Below, one piece after another: positions 24,585 through 34,255 of a DNA stretch of 64,000 bases (position 1 is the stretch's first letter; each line of letters opens with the position of its first letter). Both the position numbers and the translations under genes were made by a program. Source of the DNA: Acidobacteriota bacterium (lineage in GTDB: Bacteria > Acidobacteriota > Holophagae > Acanthopleuribacterales > Acanthopleuribacteraceae); assembly GCA_020439745.1 (NCBI GenBank), contig JAGQSC010000021.1, positions 62,001 to 126,000 of the forward strand, in the 5' to 3' direction. The notes under the pieces were generated by a model, which did no database searches, had not been told where the DNA came from, and was given only the letters and a program-made list of their open reading frames with translations.

Positions 24585-26795
24585 ATGAAACGTTCAGAAA
24601 AAGTCTTTGATTCGCAGGCCGTTGCGTTTATTTTGGTCGCGCTTATGCCACTTGGCATCTTGTGGGGGATGGCATCAGATTGCCCCAATATTTTGCTAAG
24701 TCCATGGCTGGGATCATTACTTTGGTCGTTGGCCTCGGGACTCGTCTGGTGGCGCAAGCCTGTATCAGCTGCTTGCCTGACGGGTGTGTTCACCTTATGG
24801 GTAGCGCTCTCGATTGGAAACGGTTGCGCTGCTGCACTCGTTTCGCAATGGGATGACTCCTGGTTTGCGTTCCCGGTTGAATTGGATGGGGAAGTAGTGA
24901 CCCAACAGCCGACAAAGTTTGGGACTCGAATAACGCTGCGAGATGTCAAACCCACGAACCCAGCCTCTGATGGATTTCCCAGCCATGAGCTGGTGGTGTA
25001 TTTTCCGCCCGCTGACGGTGTGTTGCAACGTGGAGAACGCATTCGGGGTTGGGTGCGTCTGCACCGGCAACATTCAGTCAGAACGCTTCGCTTGCCATTC
25101 CATGAATTGAATGACCGGTTAAAGCCTAGAGTCTATGGAAGCGTCAAGGACTGGAGACTGATGTCTCATGGGGATCTAACAGCTCGCGATAATCAACGGC
25201 TCTCTCCGTTGGCCAATGAGCTTTATGAACTCTTCTTTAAAGGCCAACCGGCGAGAAACTGGCGTGACCTGTTACAGCCACTTGGGGTCGGGCATCTATT
25301 GGCGATCTCGGGCATGCATTGTCTGTTTGTGTATTTGATGGTGCGCGTGTGCTTGTTTTGGGTACGGCAACCGTACTTGAGAACAGTGGCAGTGGTCACT
25401 GTACTCATAAGTTTTGCCGGATGGATGGGATGGTCCGCGTCTGTGGTCCGCGCTACGATTATGTTGATTATCTGGCAGATCATGCCCATCACCAATCGGC
25501 CTCGGTCATGGCTGCGGGGATGGTCGGCGTTGATGATTGCGCTGTTGGTCCTGAACCCAACTGTCACCTTGCAACGAGGGTTCTGGTACACCTTTGCAGC
25601 AAGCTTGGGTATCGTCTTGGGACTCAGGCGTACACCCAAGTCGGCCTTTGATCACCCCTTGGATGGGACATTGCGGTGGTTCCTTCCCGTCTTGGCAGCT
25701 CAGGTCTTTGTCATGCCGATTGGCTTGATGTTTACCGGTCATGTGAATCTGATTTCGGCCATTTGGAATCTTGCGGGCATGGTGCTTTTGATCGCGTTGG
25801 TGGGTCTGGCTGTTCTGGCTGCTATCGCGCATGTGGTTCCTGCTATGGCGGGAGGTGTGAATACCCTTGTGGATGCCGTAGGCAGCACCTGTGAATGGCT
25901 ATCATCCATGGACTTGGCGTTCGGCTTGGTACGCCGCCCCCAGGTTCCCTGTTTGGTCGTGGTCTGTTTGCTTGTTTTTAGTGTTTGTCTCTTTTTGGGC
26001 AAGCGTGAGGTGCGTTGGTACTTATTGCTAGCCATGGCCACCGTCTGGTTGTTTCTGGGTAGACCGCAACTGAAACCGGGACTCTTGATGTTGGATGTGG
26101 GGCAAGGACAGGCTTGTGCGCTGGTAAGTGAGACGGGCGACACGTTATTGATCGATGGAGGAGGCAAACTACCCTGGGGCATCACCCTTGACACCGCGCT
26201 TAAACTGTCGGGAAGCGGTCGGTTAGTCGCGGCTGCGATCAGTCATCACAATGCGGATCACTACAATCTACTTGATGGTGTGGCAGCGGACGTTCCTTTG
26301 CTGGTCCCCCAAACACAAGCCTACCTTTTTGCCACGAATCCGTGGTTCGGCAGCCATTTACTTTACCCACTTCGGACTGGCGACATGCTGCCGATCGGGT
26401 CGTGGGAGGTGACCGTGGCCTGGCCTGACGCAGGAGAAGACGGCCCCAATAGTAACGAAACGGGTCTCGTGTTGTGTGCTCAAGATACGAAGATCACGGT
26501 CTGGATCATGGGCGATGCGGGTCACTACGTGGAGCAAAGGCTGGAAGGAACATGCGCAGACGTACTCGTGGTCGGTCATCACGGAAGCCGCTCAGCCAGT
26601 TCAGATGACTGGATTCGTCGTTTGAATCCAGAACTTTCCTTAATTTCATGTGGGCGCGAAAATCGCTTTGGGCATCCTCATTTGGAGGTGTTGACCAGTC
26701 TTGAGTCCACGGGTTCTCAAGTCTTGAACAGTGCGGTTTTGGGGTCCATTCATGTGGATTCCAATCTCATTGTGACTCCCGTTTGGCATCCCTAA
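24585..26795 (+). CDS. comEC: DNA internalization-related competence protein ComEC/Rec2
   Basis: A 736-residue membrane protein with the three expected parts. The N-terminus has two or three hydrophobic helices and a DUF4131-like OB region. The Competence domain (about 205-480) contains LQPLGVGHLLAISGMHCLF and many helices. The C-terminal metallo-beta-lactamase domain (about 500-736) contains MLDVGQGQACALV, DTLLIDGGGK, SHHNADHYNLLDG and VLVVGHHGSRSASS. ComEC carries single-stranded DNA across the inner membrane during natural transformation. The metal motif reads HHNADH where HPDADH is common, still with the key His/Asp/His. It diverges from nrdJ and is followed by the NrdD-like gene on the same strand. 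Confidence 0.93.
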   Translation: MKRSEKVFDSQAVAFILVALMPLGILWGMASDCPNILLSPWLGSLLWSLASGLVWWRKPVSAACLTGVFTLWVALSIGNGCAAALVSQWDDSWFAFPVELDGEVVTQQPTKFGTRITLRDVKPTNPASDGFPSHELVVYFPPADGVLQRGERIRGWVRLHRQHSVRTLRLPFHELNDRLKPRVYGSVKDWRLMSHGDLTARDNQRLSPLANELYELFFKGQPARNWRDLLQPLGVGHLLAISGMHCLFVYLMVRVCLFWVRQPYLRTVAVVTVLISFAGWMGWSASVVRATIMLIIWQIMPITNRPRSWLRGWSALMIALLVLNPTVTLQRGFWYTFAASLGIVLGLRRTPKSAFDHPLDGTLRWFLPVLAAQVFVMPIGLMFTGHVNLISAIWNLAGMVLLIALVGLAVLAAIAHVVPAMAGGVNTLVDAVGSTCEWLSSMDLAFGLVRRPQVPCLVVVCLLVFSVCLFLGKREVRWYLLLAMATVWLFLGRPQLKPGLLMLDVGQGQACALVSETGDTLLIDGGGKLPWGITLDTALKLSGSGRLVAAAISHHNADHYNLLDGVAADVPLLVPQTQAYLFATNPWFGSHLLYPLRTGDMLPIGSWEVTVAWPDAGEDGPNSNETGLVLCAQDTKITVWIMGDAGHYVEQRLEGTCADVLVVGHHGSRSASSDDWIRRLNPELSLISCGRENRFGHPHLEVLTSLESTGSQVLNSAVLGSIHVDSNLIVTPVWHP

Positions 26796-26801
26796 ACGCG
26801 T

Positions 26802-26831
26802 TTGCCGCGCCTTGCCAATTGGCGCTAGAAT
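26802..26831 (+). promoter_or_regulatory. Candidate promoter of the NrdD-like gene
   Basis: TTGCCG (26802-26807) and TAGAAT (26826-26831) are 18 bp apart, in the 60-bp gap after comEC. Transcription from about 26838 would give a short leader before the GTG at 26856. Cotranscription with comEC is equally possible, as the gap lacks a clear terminator. Confidence 0.4.
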
Positions 26832-26855
26832 GGCACACGACTTTCGGGGGCCCTG

Positions 26856-28988
26856 GTGGATCAAAACAAGGACAAGCAGCGGAATCGTCCCAAGTCAGCC
26901 GAGCATATCGACCGACTGAACGAGTTTCATCGCCACGCGTCCCTATTCGAAACGGCTCGTTCACCTGAGGCCAATATTGACTTTGAGCGTATGGCCATTC
27001 TCTTGAGCGAAGAATTTGATGTGCCCTACCACGAAGTACACGACGTGTTGCGTTATGTTCGAGGGCACGTTTCGGACCTGGGCTTCAGCAAACCGCCGGC
27101 AAGTTTGGTGTTGGCTTGGGTTTCCGGCCTTTTGCGACAGCGCGGGTATGATATTGCCGATCTTCCTGCAAATGCGGTTGAAGTACCGTTGGAACATGTG
27201 GAATTGAATATTTTCCACCCTACAGGTGCCTTTGCAGGTGCTGACCAGAATCCAGAAGCGACGTCACGGCGTTTGGCTGAACGCATCAAATCTCAGTTTG
27301 CCGTTCAACGCGTTTATCAGAGTGATGTCGTGGCGGCCCACGAACAAGGTCTGATCGAATTGATGGACCTGGGTTCCGTAGATCGACCCCATGACATGTT
27401 CATTACGCCAGATTATGTGAAGGCATACGGGCTTCCAGCTTCCAGTTGGTCGCCCAATGCAGGCCCCGCCAGACGCCCCGATGTTTTGTTGGCCCATCTG
27501 GTCCGATTTACCAGAGAACTCCAGAACCAGTTTGCAGGCGAAATTCACTGGGGCTTTTTTAACACCTTACTCATGCCATTTCTTGCTCCGTTAGACGATG
27601 ACGAAATGGAGCAGTTTTGTCAGCAACTTATCTTCGAGTTTGCTCAGTTGAATGCGGGTCGAGGGGGATCAGGTCCCCGTGTAACGCTGGATTTCGACTT
27701 CGATTTGCCACGGGGACTCGCGGAAGTCCACGCCGTGGGCGTTGGGGGCGGGAGAGATAGTTCGCCGCTTTCAGCCTACGAGAATGACCTGCAGCGTTTT
27801 AACCGCGTGTTTCTGCAGGTGCTATCCCGTGGAGACCGCCGCGGATCGCCGTTTCTGCGCCCTCATATCGTCTTTCACCTCAATCGCACAGATACAGGTT
27901 GGACAGAACTACATCACTTGCTCTATCGAACAGCCTTGCGCAACGGCAACCCATCCATTGCGGTCAGTGACCGCATGAGGAGTTTTGGCGCCATGGGACG
28001 CTTACCTCTTAACCAAAGCGATGTGATGGAGATGATGGTGAATCCTATTAAGATGCGAGGATTCTCGATTTCTGCGGTTGCCATTAATCTGGCATCGCTC
28101 TGGCTTCGCGATGACGGTACCAAATTCCAAGAGAACCTGACGAGCGCGCTTGAGTTGACGCTTTCAGCTCATCGACAGAAACGCATGTTCATATCCCGCT
28201 TGATGGCTTACGGGGCGCGTGGACCTTTGCGTTTTCTACGACATCGTTTTGATGATTTGCCGTTTCTTAAGTTAGATGATTCAACCCAGGCCGTTCATTT
28301 GGTGGGACTACTTGAAGCAGCACGCCTGATGATTGGTGCCCACCACGCTGCTCCTGATGCGGTGGTTCGGGCCGCCTCGCAAATTGTGCACGACGTCCAG
28401 TGTGCCATACGGGAACTTAACCAGTTACACAAGTTGAATATGATTCTGGCCGAGTTGGGCGACGATGAAGTCACGTACCGGATGGCCAAAATGGACATGA
28501 AACGCTATGGCCAAAAGTACAGTCCCTTCTTGCTGCGTTCTGCGCGACAGGCAGAGCCCTTTTACAGTGCCGGAACGGCTTTGTTTGCCTGTGATGAAAT
28601 GGATTGGCGTTTGCGTTTGCAGTTGGAAGGCAAAATGCACAGCGATATTGAAGGCAACTGTGAGATTACCTTTTTCACGCAAGACCGCGACTTGGAACAG
28701 CCAGAGTTACCCCAACTACACCACATGTTTGTGACCAGCGGTGCTCAGCGGATGAGGGTAGCTCCCGATTATCGTCTATGTCTGAACTGTTACCACTTGT
28801 TTGTAGATCGGAGTTGTCAGGATCCCTGCCCCAACTGCAGAGGTGGTCTGGTCACAGATTACGGATTTGCCCAAAGCGGCTACGCCCCGGTATCCACCTT
28901 TTGCCGGGGCAAACGTGTGGAATGGGAGTTGCGGACACGCTGGGATGATCGACCTGGCGCCGCACAACAGGTTCTGCCTCTGGACTGA
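26856..28988 (+). CDS. Anaerobic ribonucleotide reductase (NrdD)-like protein, apparently without active-site cysteines
   Basis: A 710-residue protein that follows the NrdD fold order. ELQNQFAGEIHWGFFNTLLM, PFLAPLDDDE and QQLIFEFAQLNAGRGGSGPR correspond to the NrdD segments around QNEWAGAQAF, LAPFV and FNLNVPSR. FNRVFLQVLSRGDRRGSPF and FSISAVAINLASL match FNRAF..EGDARG and GVVTINLPR. The C-terminal zinc site is kept (C642, C645, C658, C661), as is SGYAPV (G675), at the glycyl-radical position. Missing are the YCxGW segment (here near 178-186) and the CCRL thiyl cysteine (here GAMGRL, 378-383). It is probably not a working reductase; a regulatory or nucleotide-binding role is speculation. No activase gene (nrdG) is nearby. 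The start is a GTG with a weak SD. Confidence 0.72.
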   Translation: MDQNKDKQRNRPKSAEHIDRLNEFHRHASLFETARSPEANIDFERMAILLSEEFDVPYHEVHDVLRYVRGHVSDLGFSKPPASLVLAWVSGLLRQRGYDIADLPANAVEVPLEHVELNIFHPTGAFAGADQNPEATSRRLAERIKSQFAVQRVYQSDVVAAHEQGLIELMDLGSVDRPHDMFITPDYVKAYGLPASSWSPNAGPARRPDVLLAHLVRFTRELQNQFAGEIHWGFFNTLLMPFLAPLDDDEMEQFCQQLIFEFAQLNAGRGGSGPRVTLDFDFDLPRGLAEVHAVGVGGGRDSSPLSAYENDLQRFNRVFLQVLSRGDRRGSPFLRPHIVFHLNRTDTGWTELHHLLYRTALRNGNPSIAVSDRMRSFGAMGRLPLNQSDVMEMMVNPIKMRGFSISAVAINLASLWLRDDGTKFQENLTSALELTLSAHRQKRMFISRLMAYGARGPLRFLRHRFDDLPFLKLDDSTQAVHLVGLLEAARLMIGAHHAAPDAVVRAASQIVHDVQCAIRELNQLHKLNMILAELGDDEVTYRMAKMDMKRYGQKYSPFLLRSARQAEPFYSAGTALFACDEMDWRLRLQLEGKMHSDIEGNCEITFFTQDRDLEQPELPQLHHMFVTSGAQRMRVAPDYRLCLNCYHLFVDRSCQDPCPNCRGGLVTDYGFAQSGYAPVSTFCRGKRVEWELRTRWDDRPGAAQQVLPLD

Positions 28989-30110
28989 TCAGATACAGTT
29001 GGCCAGTTTTGTGTGATCCTCGTTGGCACTCAGCGCTGCGGTATTGATTTGACTGGACATATCTGTTTGTGAACTGAATGCCCGACGCATGGTCTGTGTC
29101 ATTTGAATGCTCGAACGAATGAACTGTTCCAAATGTGTGTAGCAAGTCGTAAAGCTTCGCACGTCTTGCTGCATCGCCACATCGAATGCCTGTACATCCA
29201 TACCGCTAAGCATCGTCTGAAGCTTACTTGCATATGAGCGAAATGAATTGAAGTCATTAGTGATTCCTGCCAAGGTGCTTGAGGCATCGCTGGGCCGGTC
29301 TCCTCTCATATAACTCCTATAAAGCTGTTCCAGTTGGGTAAATGCCTGCTCCATTCTGGCGCGCATTTGTGGATGTTCCTTCAATAAAGCCTCGAAATTA
29401 GGCGGGCTGGTGTTCGGATTTGTGTCATGTGGGGTTAAGGTCACTGTTTTGGTGGATGTATCCAAATTGACGACGTATCGATTGAGGAAGTCTTGGCCAA
29501 GGAGTCCCACGACGCCCATATGTTGAATACCCGAAATGGTGTGAGCGGCAGCCGAAAAATCTCGTTGAATGGCGCCGCCCACGGAAATCTCGTCCAATAC
29601 CACAAGTTGTGCATGGGAACGACCACCCACGCCCTGAAGCGCCACCTGGGATCCGTTACGACTGCCATAACGGCTGGCTAAGTCTTCATTGATGACTGTG
29701 ATTGATGCCCCAGTATCCAGAATGATGCGGTGGGGTCCTTGCCCATTGATGGATACATCCACAACAACAGCGTTTCCTATGTTGTCGTAGGGAAAGGTAA
29801 CCGAGGCCTGAGTGCTGTTGTCAGACTTGAAATTGTCGTTGGTCAGCACAATGGTTTTGCGCGGTAGCGCAACTTGGTTGATCTGCTTAGGTGTCAGGGC
29901 GTCCTGCGTTTGAGTCGGAGGGGCTTGGTTCATTGCATCTGTCTTGGACCAATCCACGACTGATTTGGGGAGGGTGAATGTCTGGCCATCCATCCGAATG
30001 TGTACTTGTTCGTCCACCACATCAAACCGCTCGCATTTCATGGCTTTTCCGTTGGTTAGAATCAACGTCTTTGTGGACTGCCAAACGAGGACGAGCAATG
30101 CAAGGATCAA
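28989..30110 (-). CDS. Retropepsin-like aspartic protease, exported
   Basis: A 373-residue protein with an N-terminal signal or anchor (MILALLVLVWQ). A clan AA aspartic protease domain covers about 105-225: the catalytic IILDTGASITVI (D132), the flap region around VALQGVGGRSHAQ and the closing GVVGLLGQDFLNRYVV. These single-domain enzymes dimerise. Residues 235-373 are helical and unrecognised, with many Met/Gln and repeated Phe. The substrate is unknown. It is coupled to the upstream dsbD gene by an ATGA overlap and abuts the convergent NrdD-like gene with no gap. Confidence 0.8.
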   Translation of the reverse strand: MILALLVLVWQSTKTLILTNGKAMKCERFDVVDEQVHIRMDGQTFTLPKSVVDWSKTDAMNQAPPTQTQDALTPKQINQVALPRKTIVLTNDNFKSDNSTQASVTFPYDNIGNAVVVDVSINGQGPHRIILDTGASITVINEDLASRYGSRNGSQVALQGVGGRSHAQLVVLDEISVGGAIQRDFSAAAHTISGIQHMGVVGLLGQDFLNRYVVNLDTSTKTVTLTPHDTNPNTSPPNFEALLKEHPQMRARMEQAFTQLEQLYRSYMRGDRPSDASSTLAGITNDFNSFRSYASKLQTMLSGMDVQAFDVAMQQDVRSFTTCYTHLEQFIRSSIQMTQTMRRAFSSQTDMSSQINTAALSANEDHTKLANCI

Positions 30111-32155
30111 AGAGCACTCCTTTGGTTGCGTGTGGTAGCCGCAGTTTCAATGGCATCAATCACCATATTTTTCGTGATCACTTCAGGTAAAACAATGGGT
30201 TCGTTCTGGCCTGGATAGATGACATAGAGTGGGACACCTGCGCGATCGAATGATGCGAGCATTTGTGTGATTTGGGGATCGTATTGGGTGTAGTCAACCT
30301 TCATGGTGACCACATCATTTGATGTGAATGCATCTCTCACAGATTTCGAATCGATGACCAACTTCTCATTGAATTTGCAGGTTGCGCACCATTCCGCTGT
30401 GAAATCCATAAAGACAAGTTGATTGCTTTTTCGGGCCTGTGCAAGTTGGGTCTCACTGTAGGGCACCCAGTCTATGCGTGACGGTGCCTGGATACGCATA
30501 CCCATGGTTGCTCCCAAGAGCGTGATACCCAGGGCCGTGAAGATGCCTAACCAGCGTTTACTTGAGTATTGTGCTGTTCCTGCTATCCACAGTGCGAGGC
30601 CTAAAAAGGTCAAAAACACCAGAGTCCCAATGACCGCAGGGTGCCCTTTCAAATTGCCCAATACCCAGAGTAACCAGACGACGGTTAACAGCAGGGGAAA
30701 ACCGAGAAAAATCTTGAATTGCTCCATCCAAGCACCGGGTTTTGGTAGGTAGCGCAGCAGTACTGGTGCGGCACACAAGGCGAGGTAGGGGAGTGCCAAT
30801 CCGACAGCCACAAACTGAAAAACCACAATCAGTTGCCAGTTAGGTGCGGTCATGGCCCATCCATAAGCAGAACCCAACAGCGGCGCGGTACATGGCGTGG
30901 AGAGCAAGGTCATGAGGATCCCGTTGAAGAAGGCGCCTGCGGGCCCAGACTTCATGGTCCACTCCGTCATGCCTGACGATTGCGGCGGATTAATGGTAAA
31001 GACCCCAAAGAAGCTCAGGCTCATGACGAAAAGGAGGCCGATCATGAAGACCACAAACGGCGCATTCTGAAACTGAAAACCAATGCCCACTTGTTCACCA
31101 GTCATCTTGAGGCCCACGATAACCCCTGAAATTATGAGGAAACTGCACATGATGCCCAAGGTGTAGACAAAACCAAGCATCACGCGCCGGCTGTGTGATT
31201 CGCCAGCTTCACCGATAAAACTCATCACCTTAAGCGAGAGGACCGGAAGCACACAAGGCATCAGATTGAGTATGATGCCGCCCACAAGTGCCAAAAGTAA
31301 TATGAAACCAATGCCCTGCTTGGTGCCCGAATGGTTGGTTACAGCTTTGACGGAACCCACGTCGGGATGGACATTAATGCGATAGGCCTGATCGCCAAAC
31401 ACCAGCACGCCCCACATGTTCAAATCTTCAGGAACGGTGTCTTCCCAGGCCTCATACGCTAAGTCGAACACCAACAAATCACCATCTTGCTGTACCGATA
31501 CGGATTTGAGTTCCCCGTATGGGTTGGTGCCTGGAAAATAGGTGGCACCCTCGGGATTAAAGGCCTGGGTTTTGGGCGTCACCTGAATGGTGCCACTCCA
31601 ATGGGTGCCCTTGAATTGGGTCTTGCTGGCATAGGTGAATGGTACATCGGAGTCATGTTGGGCCGGTATTTGCCTGGCCGCCTTACTCAATGTCTCAAAT
31701 TGCGATGATTGCTTAGGCTCACCGACATCCAAAGTGATGGAGACTTCAGCTTTGCCTGGAATACAGATTTCCTTGCATTCCAGCCATTGCACTTCCGCTT
31801 CGATGGTGATCGTTGGGGCATCACCCGAATAGACCGCTTCCGTAAAAAGGTATGTCGTGCTGTCGTACCCGTAGGTTACGAATCCTGCAGCGTCTACAAA
31901 CCGCAAAGGTACCGGATATTGAAGCTTCCCCGTGCTGAGTCCGTCTAGTGCTTGCCACTCAACGGTGGTGGGCAGGCCGGATGATCCTGGGTTTTCCCAA
32001 TAGGTGTGCCAGTGATCGCGCATATCCATTCTTAAGGCGATTTGAAACGGCTCACCCTTTTTGATGACTTGATGGTCGGAGACCAAACGCACATCCACGT
32101 GAGATGCGCCAAAACAAACCAAAGCGCTGAACGCAATGAACCAGATACCCTTCAC
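30107..32155 (-). CDS. dsbD: Thiol:disulfide interchange protein, DsbD family
   Basis: A 682-residue inner-membrane reductase that moves electrons from cytosolic thioredoxin to the periplasm. A signal peptide (FIAFSALVCFGAS) precedes the periplasmic DsbD-alpha-like domain, with C127 and C131 in WLECKEICIPGK. Eight membrane helices follow, with LMPCVLPVLSLKVMSF and TPCTAPLLGSAYGWAM carrying the transfer cysteines. The C-terminal thioredoxin domain has WCATC (C590/C593). I place the start at the GTG at 32155 because AGGAG lies 5 nt before it and it gives a clean signal peptide; an upstream TTG lacks these. Coupling to the aspartic protease may mean both act on envelope proteins. Confidence 0.9.
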   Translation of the reverse strand: MKGIWFIAFSALVCFGASHVDVRLVSDHQVIKKGEPFQIALRMDMRDHWHTYWENPGSSGLPTTVEWQALDGLSTGKLQYPVPLRFVDAAGFVTYGYDSTTYLFTEAVYSGDAPTITIEAEVQWLECKEICIPGKAEVSITLDVGEPKQSSQFETLSKAARQIPAQHDSDVPFTYASKTQFKGTHWSGTIQVTPKTQAFNPEGATYFPGTNPYGELKSVSVQQDGDLLVFDLAYEAWEDTVPEDLNMWGVLVFGDQAYRINVHPDVGSVKAVTNHSGTKQGIGFILLLALVGGIILNLMPCVLPVLSLKVMSFIGEAGESHSRRVMLGFVYTLGIMCSFLIISGVIVGLKMTGEQVGIGFQFQNAPFVVFMIGLLFVMSLSFFGVFTINPPQSSGMTEWTMKSGPAGAFFNGILMTLLSTPCTAPLLGSAYGWAMTAPNWQLIVVFQFVAVGLALPYLALCAAPVLLRYLPKPGAWMEQFKIFLGFPLLLTVVWLLWVLGNLKGHPAVIGTLVFLTFLGLALWIAGTAQYSSKRWLGIFTALGITLLGATMGMRIQAPSRIDWVPYSETQLAQARKSNQLVFMDFTAEWCATCKFNEKLVIDSKSVRDAFTSNDVVTMKVDYTQYDPQITQMLASFDRAGVPLYVIYPGQNEPIVLPEVITKNMVIDAIETAATTRNQRSAL

Positions 32156-32211
32156 GAATACTCCTAGTGTCGCAGTCGGAACATCCTTACGTTTCAAATG
32201 GTTTGGAGTTC

Positions 32212-33372
32212 CTAGGCCTGTTCTTCCTTGGCCGTGTCTACGGATTCTACATCCTCAGGATTCGAATCCCTCATTAAGATTCCTTCATGATACAGCTCTG
32301 AAGACAGGTAGCCCCGATAAGCCCGCTTCACAATCACCATCAGAACTGCTGATGTAGGTAAGGCCAGGATCATGCCGGAAATACCGAAATAAGAACCGCC
32401 GACCATAAGGGCGATCATAACGAGCACGGGGTGAAGTCCCACGGACTCACCGACAATCTTGGGCGTGATTACCATACCTTCGAGCATTTGACCCACCACG
32501 AACGTGATTGCGGCCACCAGGGTGTAGACCCAGCTATGTGTGGACAAATAAGTTAGACCGATGGCGGGCAACATACCCAATGCGATACCCAGGTAGGGAA
32601 CCAGATTGGCGAATCCCGCGATTACAGCAATCAAAAGGAAGGCAGGGCACTTCGCGAAAAACAAACCCACCGCGTATATGAGAGCGAGAATCACAGCCAC
32701 CGTCAACTGACCCTTCAGGAAACTGCCCAGGGCGCGATCTATCTCACTGAACAGGGACACCACTGCCTCTCGTCGTCCCAGAGGGATCAACTCCGAGGCT
32801 TTAACTTTCATGATGTCGAAGTCGCGTAAGAGATAAAAAGTGAGCACGGGAACCACAATGAAACCAAGAATCCCTGCCAGGAATGATCCCAAAGATTTGA
32901 AAGACGCGGCAATACTCGAGCTGAGCCCACGAACCAGCGTGCCACCATGAGATTTGGCTTGTTCTTGCAACCAAACCATAGCCTCGTTGAATTCGTCTTG
33001 GTGTCTTACTTTGAATTGCTGAAATTCGGGCATGAATTCGACACGTAGACGTTCCAAATACACAGGAAGTCGGTCGGCAAGATCGTTGATTTGCTCGATG
33101 AGCCTTGGAATCACGTACAGTGCGAAGCCAGTGAGAATGAGCGAAAGGATGAACAGGAGTAAGATGATGCCCCAAGTCCGGGGAATCTTCCATGCCTCAA
33201 ATCGATCGATTACGGGGTCGAACACATAAGCCGTAATCAGGGCAATCAGTACAGGGGCAATGACTTCCCTTACAGAAATTAATAGGATGAGGGTGACCAG
33301 AACTGCCAAGACATAAATCAAACTTCGCACCCAGGCCTTGGCAAAGTGCTTGGAAAAAGAAAAATCGCTCAT
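32212..33372 (-). CDS. AI-2E family transporter (PerM-like)
   Basis: A 386-residue integral membrane protein with about eight helices. Typical features: FDPVIDRFEAWKIPRTWGI after the first helices, a periplasmic helical stretch (LPVYLERLRVEFMPEFQQFK), VVPVLTFYLLRDFDIMK, FANLVPYLGIALGMLPA and the C-terminal LEGMVITPKIVGESVGLHPV. The family name derives from one member proposed to export AI-2; other members are ion exchangers or of unknown role, so no substrate is assigned. The start MSDFSFSKHF at 33372 avoids overlap with the divergent uppP start; the SD is weak. It lies 56 bp before dsbD on the same strand. Confidence 0.88.
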   Translation of the reverse strand: MSDFSFSKHFAKAWVRSLIYVLAVLVTLILLISVREVIAPVLIALITAYVFDPVIDRFEAWKIPRTWGIILLLFILSLILTGFALYVIPRLIEQINDLADRLPVYLERLRVEFMPEFQQFKVRHQDEFNEAMVWLQEQAKSHGGTLVRGLSSSIAASFKSLGSFLAGILGFIVVPVLTFYLLRDFDIMKVKASELIPLGRREAVVSLFSEIDRALGSFLKGQLTVAVILALIYAVGLFFAKCPAFLLIAVIAGFANLVPYLGIALGMLPAIGLTYLSTHSWVYTLVAAITFVVGQMLEGMVITPKIVGESVGLHPVLVMIALMVGGSYFGISGMILALPTSAVLMVIVKRAYRGYLSSELYHEGILMRDSNPEDVESVDTAKEEQA

Positions 33373-33448
33373 GAACAGGCATTGTAACCATTCTCGATAG
33401 GTCGATCCATGGTAAAAAGGCCGTCTTTGATGATCGGGGAGTAGGCGC

Positions 33449-34255
33449 ATGAGTTTATGGCTTTCATTTGTTTTGGGAATCGTTCAGGGTTTGACGGAGT
33501 TTTTCCCTGTTTCGTCTTCGGGTCATCTTGCGTTGGCTGCTTGGCTTGGCGGTCAGACAGAGGGAGATCTGACTTTTGACATATTGGTGCACCTGGCGAC
33601 GTTGGCGGCTATCTTGGTGGTGTTTCGACACGACTGGATTCAGTTGGCGCGGTCGGTGTTGATGCGTGAGCACGGTGACTTACCCCGCCAATTGCCGCTC
33701 TATCTAATCTTGGCTACGTTGCCTGCAGTGGTGGTGGGACTGGGGTTCAAAGATCGTGTTCTATGGGTTCATGATCGCCCTTATATGGTGGGCGCACTAC
33801 TATGTGTCACGGGTCTTTGGCTGTTGGGGGGGCTCTGGCGACAAGACGGAACCAAGTCCTATGTTGATTTGGGTTGGACGACTGCACTGATCATCGGTCT
33901 TGCTCAAGCCGTGGCCGTATTGCCTGGGATCTCGCGTTCAGGCGCGACGATTATGATGGGTATTTATCTGGGATTGAACAGACGCGATTCAGCTCGTTTT
34001 TCGTTTATGTTGGCGGTGCCGGTCATAGCCGGCGCGGGTCTGTTGGCCATCAAAGATCTGTTGGAAATGCCCTCCGACCAATGGCAGCAATTGTGGGGTG
34101 CCTATGGGCTGGGATTTGCCGCAGCATTTGTGTCTGGACTGTTGGCGCTGAGGTTGTTGATGTGGTTGCTAACCGGGCGCCGTTTCTTTTTGTTTGGTGT
34201 TTATTGCTTGGTGGTGGGTCTCACGGCTGTGGTTTGGGGATGGCTGTCGCCGTAG
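33449..34255 (+). CDS. uppP: Undecaprenyl-diphosphatase
   Basis: A 268-residue BacA-type enzyme with all catalytic blocks: GIVQGLTEFFPVSSSGHL, FDILVHLATLAA and the second repeat's AVAVLPGISRSGATIMMG. It recycles undecaprenyl pyrophosphate to the carrier lipid used for peptidoglycan, O-antigen and Ara4N transfer. Several helices follow to a WGWLSP end. GGGGAG lies 7 nt before the ATG. The gene is divergent from the AI-2E transporter and its 3' end overlaps the convergent cupin gene by 35 bp. Confidence 0.95.
   Translation: MSLWLSFVLGIVQGLTEFFPVSSSGHLALAAWLGGQTEGDLTFDILVHLATLAAILVVFRHDWIQLARSVLMREHGDLPRQLPLYLILATLPAVVVGLGFKDRVLWVHDRPYMVGALLCVTGLWLLGGLWRQDGTKSYVDLGWTTALIIGLAQAVAVLPGISRSGATIMMGIYLGLNRRDSARFSFMLAVPVIAGAGLLAIKDLLEMPSDQWQQLWGAYGLGFAAAFVSGLLALRLLMWLLTGRRFFLFGVYCLVVGLTAVVWGWLSP

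Noticed and set aside
32258-32269. T-loop-like GGATTCGAATCC suggesting a tRNA
   Set aside because: It is inside the AI-2E transporter gene in good coding frame, with no acceptor stem or anticodon arm around it.
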